Positions 42,034-51,145 of a DNA stretch of 64,000 nucleotides are shown piece by piece. The DNA lies in contig JALNYK010000018.1 of NCBI GenBank assembly GCA_023229845.1, forward strand, positions 1 through 64,000, written 5' to 3'. The translations under genes and the position numbers were made by a program. The stretch is from Gallionella sp. (GTDB taxonomy: Bacteria; Pseudomonadota; Gammaproteobacteria; Burkholderiales; Gallionellaceae). Every line of letters begins with the position of its first letter. Position 1 is the first letter of the stretch. Below the pieces are notes generated by a model. It did no database searches, had not been told where the DNA came from, and saw nothing but the letters and a program-made list of their open reading frames with translations.

Positions 42034-42714
42034 TTATCTTCCCTGTTGCAGCAGCAACTCCGCCAGCAGCAGATCCTGCGGATAAGTCACCTTGAAATTG
42101 GTCGATTCGCTCGCGACCAGCTTCGGGTTCAGGCCCAGCGCCTCGACCGCGGAAGCTTCGTCGGTCACCGCCTTGCATTGCTGCAATGCCTGCATCAGCA
42201 GACCCGCGCGGAACATCTGCGGGGTCTGCGCCTGCCACAGGCCGGCGCGATCTTCGGTGCGGGCGATGCGCTGAGCATCGTCGGCGCGCTTCAGCGTATC
42301 CGCCACCGGCACTGCGAGGATGCCGCCGACCGGGTCGTCGCGCAGCTCGGCAATCAGCTTCGCGAGATGCGATTGCGTCAGGCAGGGACGAGCCGCATCA
42401 TGCACCAGCACCCAGTCGTCCGGCTCCAGCTCGGAGGCCAGCAGGCCGTTCGCCACGCTCTCCGCGCGAGTCGCGCCGCCGCAATACAGCGGCTGCAGCT
42501 TTTCGCCGCAATGCGACCAGTCGTAACCGTGGAACAGCGTGTCGTCGGGCGCCAGCACGACGAACACCGTGGAAAGATCGGGACAAGCGCACAGGGTCTC
42601 TAGCGCATGCGCGATCATCGGTCGGCCTGCGAGCGGAAGATATTGCTTGGGTAGTTCGTTGCCCATACGCGCACCGAAACCGGCGGCGGGGACTAATGCA
42701 TGGAATTCGGACAT
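42034..42714 (-). CDS. ispD: 2-C-methyl-D-erythritol 4-phosphate cytidylyltransferase
   Basis: The third MEP-pathway step, activating MEP with CTP. 226 residues. The CTP loop ALVPAAGFGARMGNELPKQYLPL carries the conserved Arg and Lys; VLVHDAARPCLT and QTPQMFRAGLL are also diagnostic. Upstream of ispF on the minus strand; IspE is not nearby. Preceded by the broken HD-GYP gene, 54 nt away. Confidence 0.95.
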   Translation of the reverse strand: MSEFHALVPAAGFGARMGNELPKQYLPLAGRPMIAHALETLCACPDLSTVFVVLAPDDTLFHGYDWSHCGEKLQPLYCGGATRAESVANGLLASELEPDDWVLVHDAARPCLTQSHLAKLIAELRDDPVGGILAVPVADTLKRADDAQRIARTEDRAGLWQAQTPQMFRAGLLMQALQQCKAVTDEASAVEALGLNPKLVASESTNFKVTYPQDLLLAELLLQQGR

Positions 42715-42768
42715 GGGCGCGAGTTTACCAAACTCCTGCGGCTTGAACGTGCTGAAAGCGACGAACCA

Positions 42769-44884
42769 TCAGGTGAATTCAAAACCCTGATCCAGCACCC
42801 TGCGACAGGCCGCCGCCACCTCCGCGTCATAGAGTACGTCGCGATTCTTTTCGATCTCGTCCAGCGCCATCGGCATGCCCAGACCGGCCCGATACGGGCG
42901 ATGCGACGCCATCGACTCCACCACGTCGGCGACGCCGACGATCCTCGCCTCCAGGGCGATCTCGTCGCCCTTGAGCCCCTGCGGATAGCCCTTGCCGTCG
43001 ATGCGCTCATGATGCTGATGGGCGATCTCCGCCACCGGCCAGGGGAAGTTGATGTCTTTCAGGATATCGAAGCCCATCGTGGCGTGCGCCCGGACGATGT
43101 TGTATTCGAGCGGGGTCAGTCGCGAGGGTTTGCTGAGTATCTCCGCCGGTATGCCGATCTTGCCGATGTCGTGGATCATCGCGCCCAGACGCACACCGCG
43201 TATGCGATCCTCGTCCAGCCCCATTTCTCGTGCGATCGCGCAGGCCAGTTCGGCGACGCGGCGCTGGTGGCCGGCGGTATAGGGATCGCGCAACTCCACC
43301 GCCAGCGAGACGGCGTGCACCGTGCCCTCCAGCGCCTTTTCCAATTTCTGTCCCTGCTCATGCAATTTGTCCGCCATGTGCTTGCGCGCGGTGATGTCCA
43401 CTGAGATGCCGAGCAGATGGGTGGGATGTCCGGCCTCGTCGTACAGGCCGACCTTGAAGGTCTGCAGCCAGCGTTCGCTGCCATCCGCAGCCGTGATCCG
43501 CTCCTCCGGTATCTCCACCAGCCGGCGGCTCTCCAGCACCTCGCGGTCGCGCATTGTGAAGGCGTTCGCCTGCTCTGGCGGGAAGAAGTCGTAATCGTTC
43601 TTGCCCAGCATGTCCCCGCGAGCATAGCCCAACAGTTGCTCGCCGGCATGGTTGAACAATTCGAAGCGCAGGTCTTCCGCCCGTTTCAGAAAAACCATCG
43701 CCGGGATGTTTTCGACGATGGTGTTCAGCAATGCCTGCGAATGTTTCAGTTCGCCCCTGACGCGCAGTTGCTCGGTGATATCGAGGAAGGTCACCACCGC
43801 GCCATGGGTGACGCCGTCCTTGATCACCGGATAAGCCCAGTACTCGGCCGGAAACGAACTGCCGTCCTTGCGCCAGAGCACCTCATTGGCGACATGGAAG
43901 GACTTGCCGTCGCTGATAGACGAATAAGTCGGACATTCCTCATACGGGTAAGGCGTGCCATCGGATCGGGTGTGATGCGTCAACTGGTGCATGTTCCTGC
44001 CGATCAGCTCGGAGGCATCGTCGTAACCCAACACTTTCAGGCCAGCCGCATTGACGAAGGTGCAGTTGCCATCCAGGTCCTGCCCGAACATCGCATGCGC
44101 GATCGAATTGGTCAGCAGTGTGACTTCCGCCTCGCTCTTTTCGACTGCAGCCATAGCCCGCTGTTGCCGTCTTCCGCCGAGGAACAGCCCCAGCAGCCCC
44201 AGCCCCCAGATCACCCCGTGCCCGCCGATCAGCGCGCTCCGTCCTTTCCCCTCGACGAGCAGCAACCCGTCGATAGGGATCGCGATGCTGACGCCGCCGC
44301 GAATATCGCCCAGCTTGTCGCCATATCTGGCATGGCACTTCAGGCACCCCTCTTCCGTGATCATGGTTCATGTAGCGGTAATAGGTCTTGCCGTTCGCCA
44401 TCAGGTCGGTCGATGCCCACTCCTTCACGCCGCGCTCGAAGGCCTGCAACGCCTGCTGCTCCCATGCATCCGCGGCATTGACCGGATTGATCGGGCGCAG
44501 GCTGGCGATACGCCCGCGCAACTCGCTGCTTTCGGCCATGCCCTCATGCACCAGCCGCACCACATACGAAGAATTCAGCAGCGTCAGCTGCTTGCCGGAC
44601 GGCGTGGTGATGTCGCGCTCCGGCACATGGATGAGCCACGGACTGGGCGTGATCTTGCCGGTGACCGGGACATAGACCCCGCCGCTGTGTATCACCCAGT
44701 TACGATATTCCATATCCATCGCATGGATGGACTTCGCCTCGGCATGCAGCGCGGCATCGAAGCTCTGCTGCTGGTAATACAACCCCCAACCCAGCGACAG
44801 GGCTGCAGCCAGCGTCCAGAACAGCATCAACAACCGGGTGTTGCGGCGGAGGCGTTCGAGATGGGAAAGTTTGGTGCGTCGCAT
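42769..44884 (-). pseudogene. Frameshifted Tll0287/DUF3365-PAS-PAS-HD-GYP sensor
   Basis: One ancestral gene of about 703 codons split by a frameshift at 44365. The first frame (from the ATG at 44884) gives a TM helix and most of a Tll0287-like sensor ending KTYYRYMN; the continuation, MITEEGCLKCHARYG with a c-type heme CxxCH, is in another frame beginning at the ATG at 44364, one extra base away. It runs on through a second TM (GVIWGLGLLGLFLG), two PAS domains and HD-GYP with HDIGKIGIP and GKGYPQGL intact. An HD-GYP protein would hydrolyse c-di-GMP. This is either a real mutation or a sequencing error; the second frame has no stop other than at its natural end. Confidence 0.82.
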
Positions 44885-44982
44885 CGGATGGAATACAAGG
44901 GATTCGTCGTTGGGCTGGCGATGATACCGCGTTAGCCCGTCGAGCGATAACGCGGCACACCGCTGGCCCGGCTGTCCGCGAG

Positions 44983-44988
44983 TATAAT
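44983..44988 (+). promoter_or_regulatory. Candidate -10 box for mfd
   Basis: A perfect TATAAT directly abuts the first possible ATG (44989). If used, transcription begins near 44995, which rules out that ATG and favours the GTG at 45016. No clear -35 is seen. Confidence 0.4.
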
Positions 44989-45015
44989 ATGCACCTTTGT
45001 TTCAGGCAGTCCATC

Positions 45016-48000
45016 GTGCTTTTCTCGTCTACCCATTCCCGCCCCCGTTACACCCGCTTGCTAGGCTCGTCAGATGCATTGGCCTTGGCGCAACTGGCGA
45101 CTGAAAAATCTCCGCTGGTGGTCATCGCCGCGAATGCGCTGGAAGCGCAGCGACTGGTCGAGGAAATACCGTTTTTCGATCCCAAGCTGCGCGTGCATCT
45201 GCTGCCGGACTGGGAGACGCTGCCCTACGACCACTTCTCGCCGCACCAGGACCTGATCTCGGAGCGTCTTGCTACGCTGCACCATATCCGCAGCGGTTCG
45301 TCCGATGTAGTCATCGTACCTATCACCACCGCACTGTATCCGCTGCCGCCGGTGGAGCATCTGGCCGCCTATACCTTTTTCCTGAAGCGCGGCGAGAAGC
45401 TGAACGTCGCGCAACTGCGCGAGCAGCTGACTTTCGCCGGCTACAACCATGTGCAACAGGTGTTAACCCCGGGCGAATACTGCGTGCGCGGCGGCATCAT
45501 CGATCTGTTCGCCATGGGCAGCGTGCTGCCCTATCGCATCGACCTGTTCGACGACGAGATCGAGACCATCGCCACCTTCGACGTGGACACGCAGCGCACG
45601 CTGTATCCGGTGCCTGAAATCCGCCTGCTGCCCGCACGCGAGTTCCCGATGGACGAAAAGGGACAGGCGACTTTCCGCCAGAACTTCCGCGAGCGCTTCG
45701 AGGGCGATCCCTCCAGATCGCGCATCTACAAGGACGTGAGCAAGGGCATCGCCCCGGCAGGCATAGAGTATTACCTGCCGCTATTTTTCGACAAGACCGC
45801 GACGCTGTTCGACTACCTGCCGAAACACGCCACACTGTGCCTGCACCACAATGTGGACGAAGCCATCGCCAACTTCGCCAGGGACACCGCCTCGCGCTAT
45901 AACCTGCTGCGCGGCGATCCGCAGCATCCGCTGCTGGAAACGAAGGAGCTATTTCTGGATGGCGAGCAATTCTTCATTCGCGCGAAAGAATTTGCGCGGG
46001 TGGACATCGTTCTCTCTCCCCTCTCCCTCGATGGGAGAGGGGCAGGGGGAGAGGGTGAGAGCGCACCGAAAAACATGACGCCCTGCCCCACCGCGTCTAT
46101 TCCCAACATCGCGGTCGACCGCCGCGCCGAAGTCCCCACGCAAAAGTTCGATGATTTCCTACGGAGCTATAAAGGCCGCGTGCTACTGCTGGCCGACAGC
46201 CTCGGGCGACGCGAGATCATCTCAGGCTATCTGAAGGAATACGGCCTCACGCCCGCGGTGTGCGAAGACTACGCATCCTTCCTCGCCGGCAAAGAGAAAT
46301 TCATGCTCGCCACGGCGCTGGTGCAGAGCGGCTTCGTCCTGTCCGAAGACAATCTCGCCATTGTCACAGAGAGCGAGCTGTATGCCGCGCAGCCGCGCAG
46401 CCGCGCAGCCCGCGCGGCGAAGAAGAGCAACGTCGAAGGCATGCTGCGCGACCTGTCCGAGCTCAAGGTCGGCGACCCGGTGGTGCACGAGCAGCACGGA
46501 ATCGCGCGCTATCAGGGCCTGGTAAACCTCGACCTCGGCGAAGGCGAGAACGAATTTCTGCTGCTGGTGTATGCGGGCGAGGACAAGCTCTACGTGCCCG
46601 TGTCGCAACTGCATGTCATCAGCCGTTACAGCGGCGGCGCGCCGGAAGCCGCTCCGCTGCACAAGCTGGGCAGCGGCACTTGGGACAAGGCCAAGCGCCG
46701 CGCGATGCAGCAAGTGCGCGACACCGCCGCCGAACTGCTGAACATCTACGCCCAGCGCGCCACCCGCAAAGGCCATGCCTTCAAGCTCACCTATCACGAC
46801 TACGAGGCGTTCGCCGAAGGCTTCGGCTTCGAAGAGACCGCAGACCAGGCCGCCGCCATCGAAGCCGTGCTGCTCGATCTGCAATCCGTCAAACCGATGG
46901 ACAGGCTGATCTGCGGCGATGTGGGCTTCGGCAAGACCGAAGTCGCCTTGCGCGCCGCCTTCGTCGCAGTGATGGACGGCAAACAGGTCGCGGTGCTGGT
47001 GCCCACCACGCTGCTCGCCGAGCAGCACTTCCAGAACTTCTCCAACCGCTTCGCCGACTGGCCGATCAAGATCGCCGAGTTGTCGCGCTTCCGTTCGACC
47101 AAAGAGGTGAACCAGGCGCTAAAAGACTTGGCGGATGGCAAGCTGGACATCGTGATCGGCACACACAAATTGATCCAGAAGGATGTGAAGTTACACAATC
47201 TCGGTCTGGTGATACTCGACGAGGAACACCGCTTCGGCGTGCAGCAGAAAGAGCGCCTGAAAGCACTGCGCGCCGAGGTGGATGTGCTAACGCTCACCGC
47301 CACGCCGATACCGCGCACGCTGGCGATGTCGCTGGAAGGGCTGCGCGACTTCTCGGTGATCGCCACAGCGCCGCAGCGCCGCCTGTCGATCAAGACCTTC
47401 GTCAGCAGCTACAGTCAGGGCGTAATCCGCGAAGCCGTGCTGCGCGAACTCAAGCGCGGCGGGCAGGTGTATTTCCTGCACAACGAAGTCGACACCATTG
47501 CCAACATGCTGGAAAAGCTGGAAACATTGCTGCCGGAAGCACGCATCCGCGTGGCGCACGGCCAGATGGGCGAACGCGATCTGGAAGCGGTGATGCGCGA
47601 CTTCACCCACCAGCGCTTCAACGTGCTGCTGTGCTCCACCATTATCGAAACCGGCATCGACGTGCCTACCGCCAACACCATCATCATGAACCGCGCCGAC
47701 CGCTTCGGCCTCGCGCAGTTGCACCAGTTGCGCGGCCGCGTCGGACGCTCGCACCACCAAGCCTATGCCTACCTGCTAGTGGACAGCATGGACGGTCTCA
47801 CCGCGCAGGCGAAGAAACGCCTCGAAGCGATTCAGGCGATGGAACAACTGGGCAGCGGCTTCTTCCTCGCGATGCACGATCTGGAAATCCGCGGCGCGGG
47901 CGAAGTGCTCGGCGAATCGCAGAGCGGCGAGATGCATGAGATCGGATTTTCGCTGTACAACGACATGCTGAGCGCCGCCATCACCTCGCTCAGACAAGGC

Positions 48001-48462
48001 CACGAACCGGACATGACCCACCCCTTGGGCGTCACCACCGAAATCAATTTGCATACGCCGGCACTCTTGCCGAACGACTATTGCGGCGACATCCACCAGC
48101 GGCTGGTGATCTACAAACGGTTAGCGAACTGCAACACGCAACAAGACCTGGACGACATGCATCAGGAACTGATCGACCGCTTCGGCCTGCTGCCCGAACC
48201 CGCCCAGACCCTGCTCGACAGCCACCGCCTGCGCATCCTCGCAAAGCCACTGGGCATCAACAAAGTGGATGCCTCATCGGAGGCCATCGTCATCCAGTTC
48301 GTCCCCAACCCGCCCATCGACCCGATGAAAATCATCACTCTGATCCAGAGCCGACGCTATATAAAAATGACGGGGCAGGACAAACTGAGGATAGAGTTGA
48401 AGCATGAGGACTTGCAGCAGCGAGTGCTGGCGATAGTGAATTTCTTCAAGGAATTGCAGTAA
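45016..48462 (+). CDS. mfd: Transcription-repair coupling factor Mfd
   Basis: An ATP-dependent translocase that removes RNA polymerase stalled at DNA damage and recruits UvrA. About 1148 residues from the GTG at 45016 (an ATG at 44989 would give 1157). UvrB-homology region near the N-terminus (LLPDWETLPYDHFSPHQD); RNAP-interaction domain (GDPVVHEQHGIARYQGL); helicase Walker A ICGDVGFGKTEVALRAAF, DEEH box ILDEEHRFGV, SAT-like LTATPIPRTL; motif VI LRGRVGRSHHQAYAYLL; C-terminal TRCF domain. A GC-rich palindromic repeat is read in frame at 46012-46060 (SPLSLDGRGAGGEGE), an insertion not part of the usual fold. Monocistronic. Confidence 0.95.
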   Translation: MLFSSTHSRPRYTRLLGSSDALALAQLATEKSPLVVIAANALEAQRLVEEIPFFDPKLRVHLLPDWETLPYDHFSPHQDLISERLATLHHIRSGSSDVVIVPITTALYPLPPVEHLAAYTFFLKRGEKLNVAQLREQLTFAGYNHVQQVLTPGEYCVRGGIIDLFAMGSVLPYRIDLFDDEIETIATFDVDTQRTLYPVPEIRLLPAREFPMDEKGQATFRQNFRERFEGDPSRSRIYKDVSKGIAPAGIEYYLPLFFDKTATLFDYLPKHATLCLHHNVDEAIANFARDTASRYNLLRGDPQHPLLETKELFLDGEQFFIRAKEFARVDIVLSPLSLDGRGAGGEGESAPKNMTPCPTASIPNIAVDRRAEVPTQKFDDFLRSYKGRVLLLADSLGRREIISGYLKEYGLTPAVCEDYASFLAGKEKFMLATALVQSGFVLSEDNLAIVTESELYAAQPRSRAARAAKKSNVEGMLRDLSELKVGDPVVHEQHGIARYQGLVNLDLGEGENEFLLLVYAGEDKLYVPVSQLHVISRYSGGAPEAAPLHKLGSGTWDKAKRRAMQQVRDTAAELLNIYAQRATRKGHAFKLTYHDYEAFAEGFGFEETADQAAAIEAVLLDLQSVKPMDRLICGDVGFGKTEVALRAAFVAVMDGKQVAVLVPTTLLAEQHFQNFSNRFADWPIKIAELSRFRSTKEVNQALKDLADGKLDIVIGTHKLIQKDVKLHNLGLVILDEEHRFGVQQKERLKALRAEVDVLTLTATPIPRTLAMSLEGLRDFSVIATAPQRRLSIKTFVSSYSQGVIREAVLRELKRGGQVYFLHNEVDTIANMLEKLETLLPEARIRVAHGQMGERDLEAVMRDFTHQRFNVLLCSTIIETGIDVPTANTIIMNRADRFGLAQLHQLRGRVGRSHHQAYAYLLVDSMDGLTAQAKKRLEAIQAMEQLGSGFFLAMHDLEIRGAGEVLGESQSGEMHEIGFSLYNDMLSAAITSLRQGHEPDMTHPLGVTTEINLHTPALLPNDYCGDIHQRLVIYKRLANCNTQQDLDDMHQELIDRFGLLPEPAQTLLDSHRLRILAKPLGINKVDASSEAIVIQFVPNPPIDPMKIITLIQSRRYIKMTGQDKLRIELKHEDLQQRVLAIVNFFKELQ
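46012..46060. repeat. In-frame palindromic repeat inside mfd
   Basis: CTCTCCC-tcgat-GGGAGAG followed by GGGCAGGGGGAGAGGG. It encodes SPLSLDGRGAGGEGE at about residues 341-356 counted from 44989 and keeps the frame. Related to the element at 12866-12904. Confidence 0.8.
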
Positions 48463-48465
48463 TCC

Positions 48466-48545
48466 GTAGGGGCGCGATTTAACCAGCCACTTATCCGTCG
48501 TTTCTTGATGGATTAGTGGAATGGCTATGCAGGGCTATCGCGCCC
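48466..48545. repeat. GTAGGGGCGCGAT REP carrying a nested 48-nt hairpin in its loop
   Basis: GTAG begins 3 nt after the mfd stop. GGGCGCGAT (48470-48478) pairs with ATCGCGCCC (48537-48545); the loop holds the 48-nt unit at 48480-48527. Same arrangement as 15688-15766. Confidence 0.85.
48480..48527. repeat. 48-nt nested hairpin unit, copy 3 (compensated variant)
   Basis: Begins TAACCAGCCACTTATCC and ends GGATTAGTGGAATGGCTA. The inner stem CCACTTATCC/GGATTAGTGG differs from copy 2 at several positions but stays paired at 9 of 10, showing compensatory change. Confidence 0.85.
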
Positions 48546-48602
48546 TGAGCATTCGTGGGGCGCAATAACCAATAGGCATTGCGCCGTACACATCCCATTC
48601 GC

Positions 48603-49490
48603 TCAAAGCCACGCAGCCCCGCGCACGCCGCTCGAATCGCCAAACCGATGCTGCACCAGCTTCGTATCCACCCGATCCGAGAACACCCATTCGCCCCACA
48701 GCGCGGGCACCTTCGCATACAGCCTTTCGATGTTGGACATGCCGCCGCCCAGCACGATAACGTCCGGGTCGAGGATGTTGACGACATGCGCGAGCGAACG
48801 CGCGAGGCGATGTTCGTAAGCCTGCAGGCTGCGCTCGCAGGCGGCGTCGCCCTGCTCCGCGCGCTTCACGATCTCATCGGCTCTCAACGACACCCCAGTC
48901 TCAAGCTCATGCAACTTCGCCATGCCCGGCCCGGAAAGGAAGGTCTCGATGCAGCCTTGCTTGCCGCAATAGCAGGTCGGTCCGGGAAGTTCGTGCGCCT
49001 GCGGCCAGGGCAGCGGATTGTGCCCCCATTCGCCTGCGATGCCGTTGGGGCCGGTGAGGATACAGCCGTTGACAACGATGCCCGCGCCGACGCCGGTACC
49101 GAGGATCACGCCGAACACGACCTCCGCGCCTGCCGCCGCGCCGTCGGTCGCTTCGGACAGCGCGAAGCAGTTGGCGTCGTTGGCTATCTTCATCTTGCGT
49201 TGCAGCAGGGCTTCGAGGTCTTGCAGGATGGGCTGACCGTTTAGCGCAACGGAATTGGAGTTCTTCAGGCATCCGGTCGCGCGCGATAACGCGCCGGGCG
49301 TGCCGATGCCGACCGAGCCGCGTTGTCCCAGTTCCGCTTCGGCGTCGCGCACCAGTTGGGCGATGGCCTGCAAGGTCTCGTAGTAATCGCCCTGCGGCGT
49401 TGGCGTGCGACGGCGCAGCAATTCGCGGCCAGCATCGTCCAGCGCGACGATCTCGATCTTGGTGCCGCCGAGGTCTATGCCCAATCTCAT
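48603..49490 (-). CDS. mak: ROK-family fructokinase, Mak-like
   Basis: A 295-residue sugar kinase of the ROK family, very close in motif order to E. coli Mak (fructokinase). ATP motif [17 protein letters not shown]; sugar-binding LKNSNSVALNGQP and IANDANCFALSEA with catalytic Asp; FGVILGTGVGAGIV; zinc-binding CYCGKQGCIE; EWGHNPLPWPQ; the C-terminal FGDSSGVRGAAWL as in Mak. Phosphorylation of fructose (also mannose or glucosamine possible) in the cytoplasm. Its ATG overlaps the dtd stop (TAATG), so it is cotranscribed behind dtd. Confidence 0.85.
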   Translation of the reverse strand: MRLGIDLGGTKIEIVALDDAGRELLRRRTPTPQGDYYETLQAIAQLVRDAEAELGQRGSVGIGTPGALSRATGCLKNSNSVALNGQPILQDLEALLQRKMKIANDANCFALSEATDGAAAGAEVVFGVILGTGVGAGIVVNGCILTGPNGIAGEWGHNPLPWPQAHELPGPTCYCGKQGCIETFLSGPGMAKLHELETGVSLRADEIVKRAEQGDAACERSLQAYEHRLARSLAHVVNILDPDVIVLGGGMSNIERLYAKVPALWGEWVFSDRVDTKLVQHRFGDSSGVRGAAWL

Positions 49491-49933
49491 TATTTGCCTA
49501 CCTGCAACCAGAAAGTCACCGGCCCGTCGTTGACCAGACTCACTTTCATGTCCGCGCCGAACACGCCCGTCTCGACCCCGGCATGACGCTCGCGCGCCGC
49601 GGCAACGAAGTACTCGAACAGGACCGCGCCCTGCTCCGGCGGTGCTGCGGAGGAGAAGCTGGGGCGCGTGCCCTTGTGGGTGTCGGCAACCAGCGTGAAT
49701 TGCGGTACCAGCAACAGTTCAGCGTGGATGTCGGCGAGCGAGAGGTTCATCTTGCCATCGGCATCGGGAAATACGCGGTAAGTCAGGATGCGTTCGAGCA
49801 GTCGCTTGGCGCTCGTTTCGTCGTCCGCCTTCTCGACGCCGAGCAGTACCAGCAGGCCGCGCCCGATCTGCCCGACGACACGGTCCTCCACCGTCACGCT
49901 CGCCTCGCCGACGCGCTGTATCAGTCCGATCAT
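49490..49933 (-). CDS. dtd: D-aminoacyl-tRNA deacylase
   Basis: Hydrolyses D-aminoacyl-tRNAs (and Gly-tRNA-Ala), protecting translation. 147 residues or so; typical length. [21 protein letters not shown] opens the protein; the first active-site motif reads PQFTLVAD where many homologues have SQFTL; the second, [11 protein letters not shown], keeps the Gly-cisPro pair. I start at the ATG at 49933, the conserved start; a longer frame to 49969 is unsupported. Overlaps mak at TAATG. Confidence 0.94.
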   Translation of the reverse strand: MIGLIQRVGEASVTVEDRVVGQIGRGLLVLLGVEKADDETSAKRLLERILTYRVFPDADGKMNLSLADIHAELLLVPQFTLVADTHKGTRPSFSSAAPPEQGAVLFEYFVAAARERHAGVETGVFGADMKVSLVNDGPVTFWLQVGK

Positions 49934-50541
49934 GTTCTTGTTATCCCTCCCGTTTTTCCCGCCTCGCAACTCGACGCGGAATGTACCGGACTCGATTTGT
50001 TTTGACTACTTATAGCGACACGAGCAACCGTTTTCGGCGTCAAGCCCGGAATTCCACTAGCCGTCCAGAATGCGCTTCCGGTCAAGAACCGAAGCCCGCC
50101 AATAACCCATGTGCAACAAGCCATTGACATCCTCCAAAATCCACGAGTACAGTTGCGCCCACTTGCAAATCCGCCGCAACGCACACCACACCGCAAGCAT
50201 GGTGCGGGGCTAACGGCGGCTCCCCCCAGAACAGGAGGCTGGCGCAAGTTGCTTCGACCGGTTTCAACATAAACATCGTTTGTCTCCGCAAAGACTCCCG
50301 CATCCCGACGGATGAAATGTCTTCGCATGATCGCCCAGAATTACGCAGGGCGCGCAGGCCACAAACGCAAATATCGAGAACCGGAGATGCAAAGTGAGTG
50401 ATGGTGTTTGACCGTCACTCATGCGATTCCCGCGCAAAGGGAATAGTCGCCAGCAATCAGCATGTTCATGGGGGAAATCTCAATGGCAGTTTGCCTGTTT
50501 CTTCGTGCCGTTCCCAATAATGGCTCCAAGCGGGGTATCTC
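49934..50541. other. Long intergenic region, no gene seen
   Basis: About 610 nt upstream of both dtd (minus) and the winged-helix regulator (plus). Open frames exist but translate to Cys/Trp-rich, unconserved-looking sequence, and I do not support them. One hairpin is visible at about 50393-50417 (GAGTGATGG.../...CCGTCACTC). Confidence 0.45.
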
Positions 50542-50544
50542 GTG

Positions 50545-51072
50545 ATGACCCGCGTCGCCATCGTCGATGCCGATCTGATCGAAGACATCGCATCGCAACT
50601 GAATCAGGCCGGCCACATCGCTACACCGCTTCGAGACATCACCAGTCTGAATGCCTGGCTAGCCACGCACGAGACCACCGTGCTGTTGCTGAGCCAATCG
50701 ACAGGGAGCGCTTCCCCCTCCTCTGCCGCCATCAAAGAGACAACCTCCGGCATGGACGACAGCCGTTGGCGACTCCATCCGGCACAACTGGAATTGAGTA
50801 CTCCTGACGGTAGATCGATTCCCGTGTCGCCCAACGAATGCTGCATCCTGCAAGCCGCCGCCCGGGCAAATGGTCAACTCGTCAGCCGAAAAACGCTCGT
50901 CGAGGCTCTGGGTCAACGCTTCTTGCACTACGACGAGCGCCGACTCGAATCTCTCATCAGCCGTCTGCGCCGCAAATTGTCATCCTATGCCCCCGAAGGC
51001 TTTCCGGTGCGCGGAGTGAAAGGGTGCGGTTATCTGTTTGGCGTCAGGCTGCAGGACATGAGCATCGACTGA
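50545..51072 (+). CDS. OmpR-type winged-helix transcriptional regulator with degenerate receiver-like N-terminus
   Basis: About 175 residues. The C-terminal half is a Trans_reg_C winged helix: LSTPDGRSIPVSPNECCILQAAARANGQLVSRKTL in parts, then ERRLESLISRLRRKLSSY and RGVKGCGYLFGV. The N-terminal about 70 residues begin RVAIVDADLIEDIASQL like a receiver domain but are too short and lack a recognisable phospho-acceptor Asp/Lys set, so it is probably not a conventional response regulator. Start at the ATG at 50545 or the GTG 3 nt before. No kinase gene is adjacent. It precedes the AidA/PixA gene by 263 nt on the same strand and may regulate it; inferred from position only. Confidence 0.8.
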   Translation: MTRVAIVDADLIEDIASQLNQAGHIATPLRDITSLNAWLATHETTVLLLSQSTGSASPSSAAIKETTSGMDDSRWRLHPAQLELSTPDGRSIPVSPNECCILQAAARANGQLVSRKTLVEALGQRFLHYDERRLESLISRLRRKLSSYAPEGFPVRGVKGCGYLFGVRLQDMSID

Positions 51073-51132
51073 CGTCAGGAACGGTCAGCGATGGTCAGCA
51101 ATAAACCCCATGAAATAGATACTCTTCCAGCG

Positions 51133-51145
51133 TGCGAAGTGTGCA
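51133..51145. promoter_or_regulatory. Repeated 13-mer TGCGAAGTGTGCA upstream of the AidA/PixA gene
   Basis: One of three related 13-mers flanking the AidA/PixA gene; 190 nt upstream of its start. It may be an operator for the neighbouring winged-helix protein. Function inferred. Confidence 0.35.

Noticed and set aside
44362..44372. Programmed frameshift or stop-restart coupling in the HD-GYP gene
   Set aside because: No slippery heptamer, and the first frame does not stop near the second ATG, so recoding is less likely than mutation or sequence error.
49930..50328. A 132-codon minus-strand frame in the dtd-regulator gap
   Set aside because: Cys/Trp/Arg-rich without resemblance to a fold or a plausible ribosome site; not supported.
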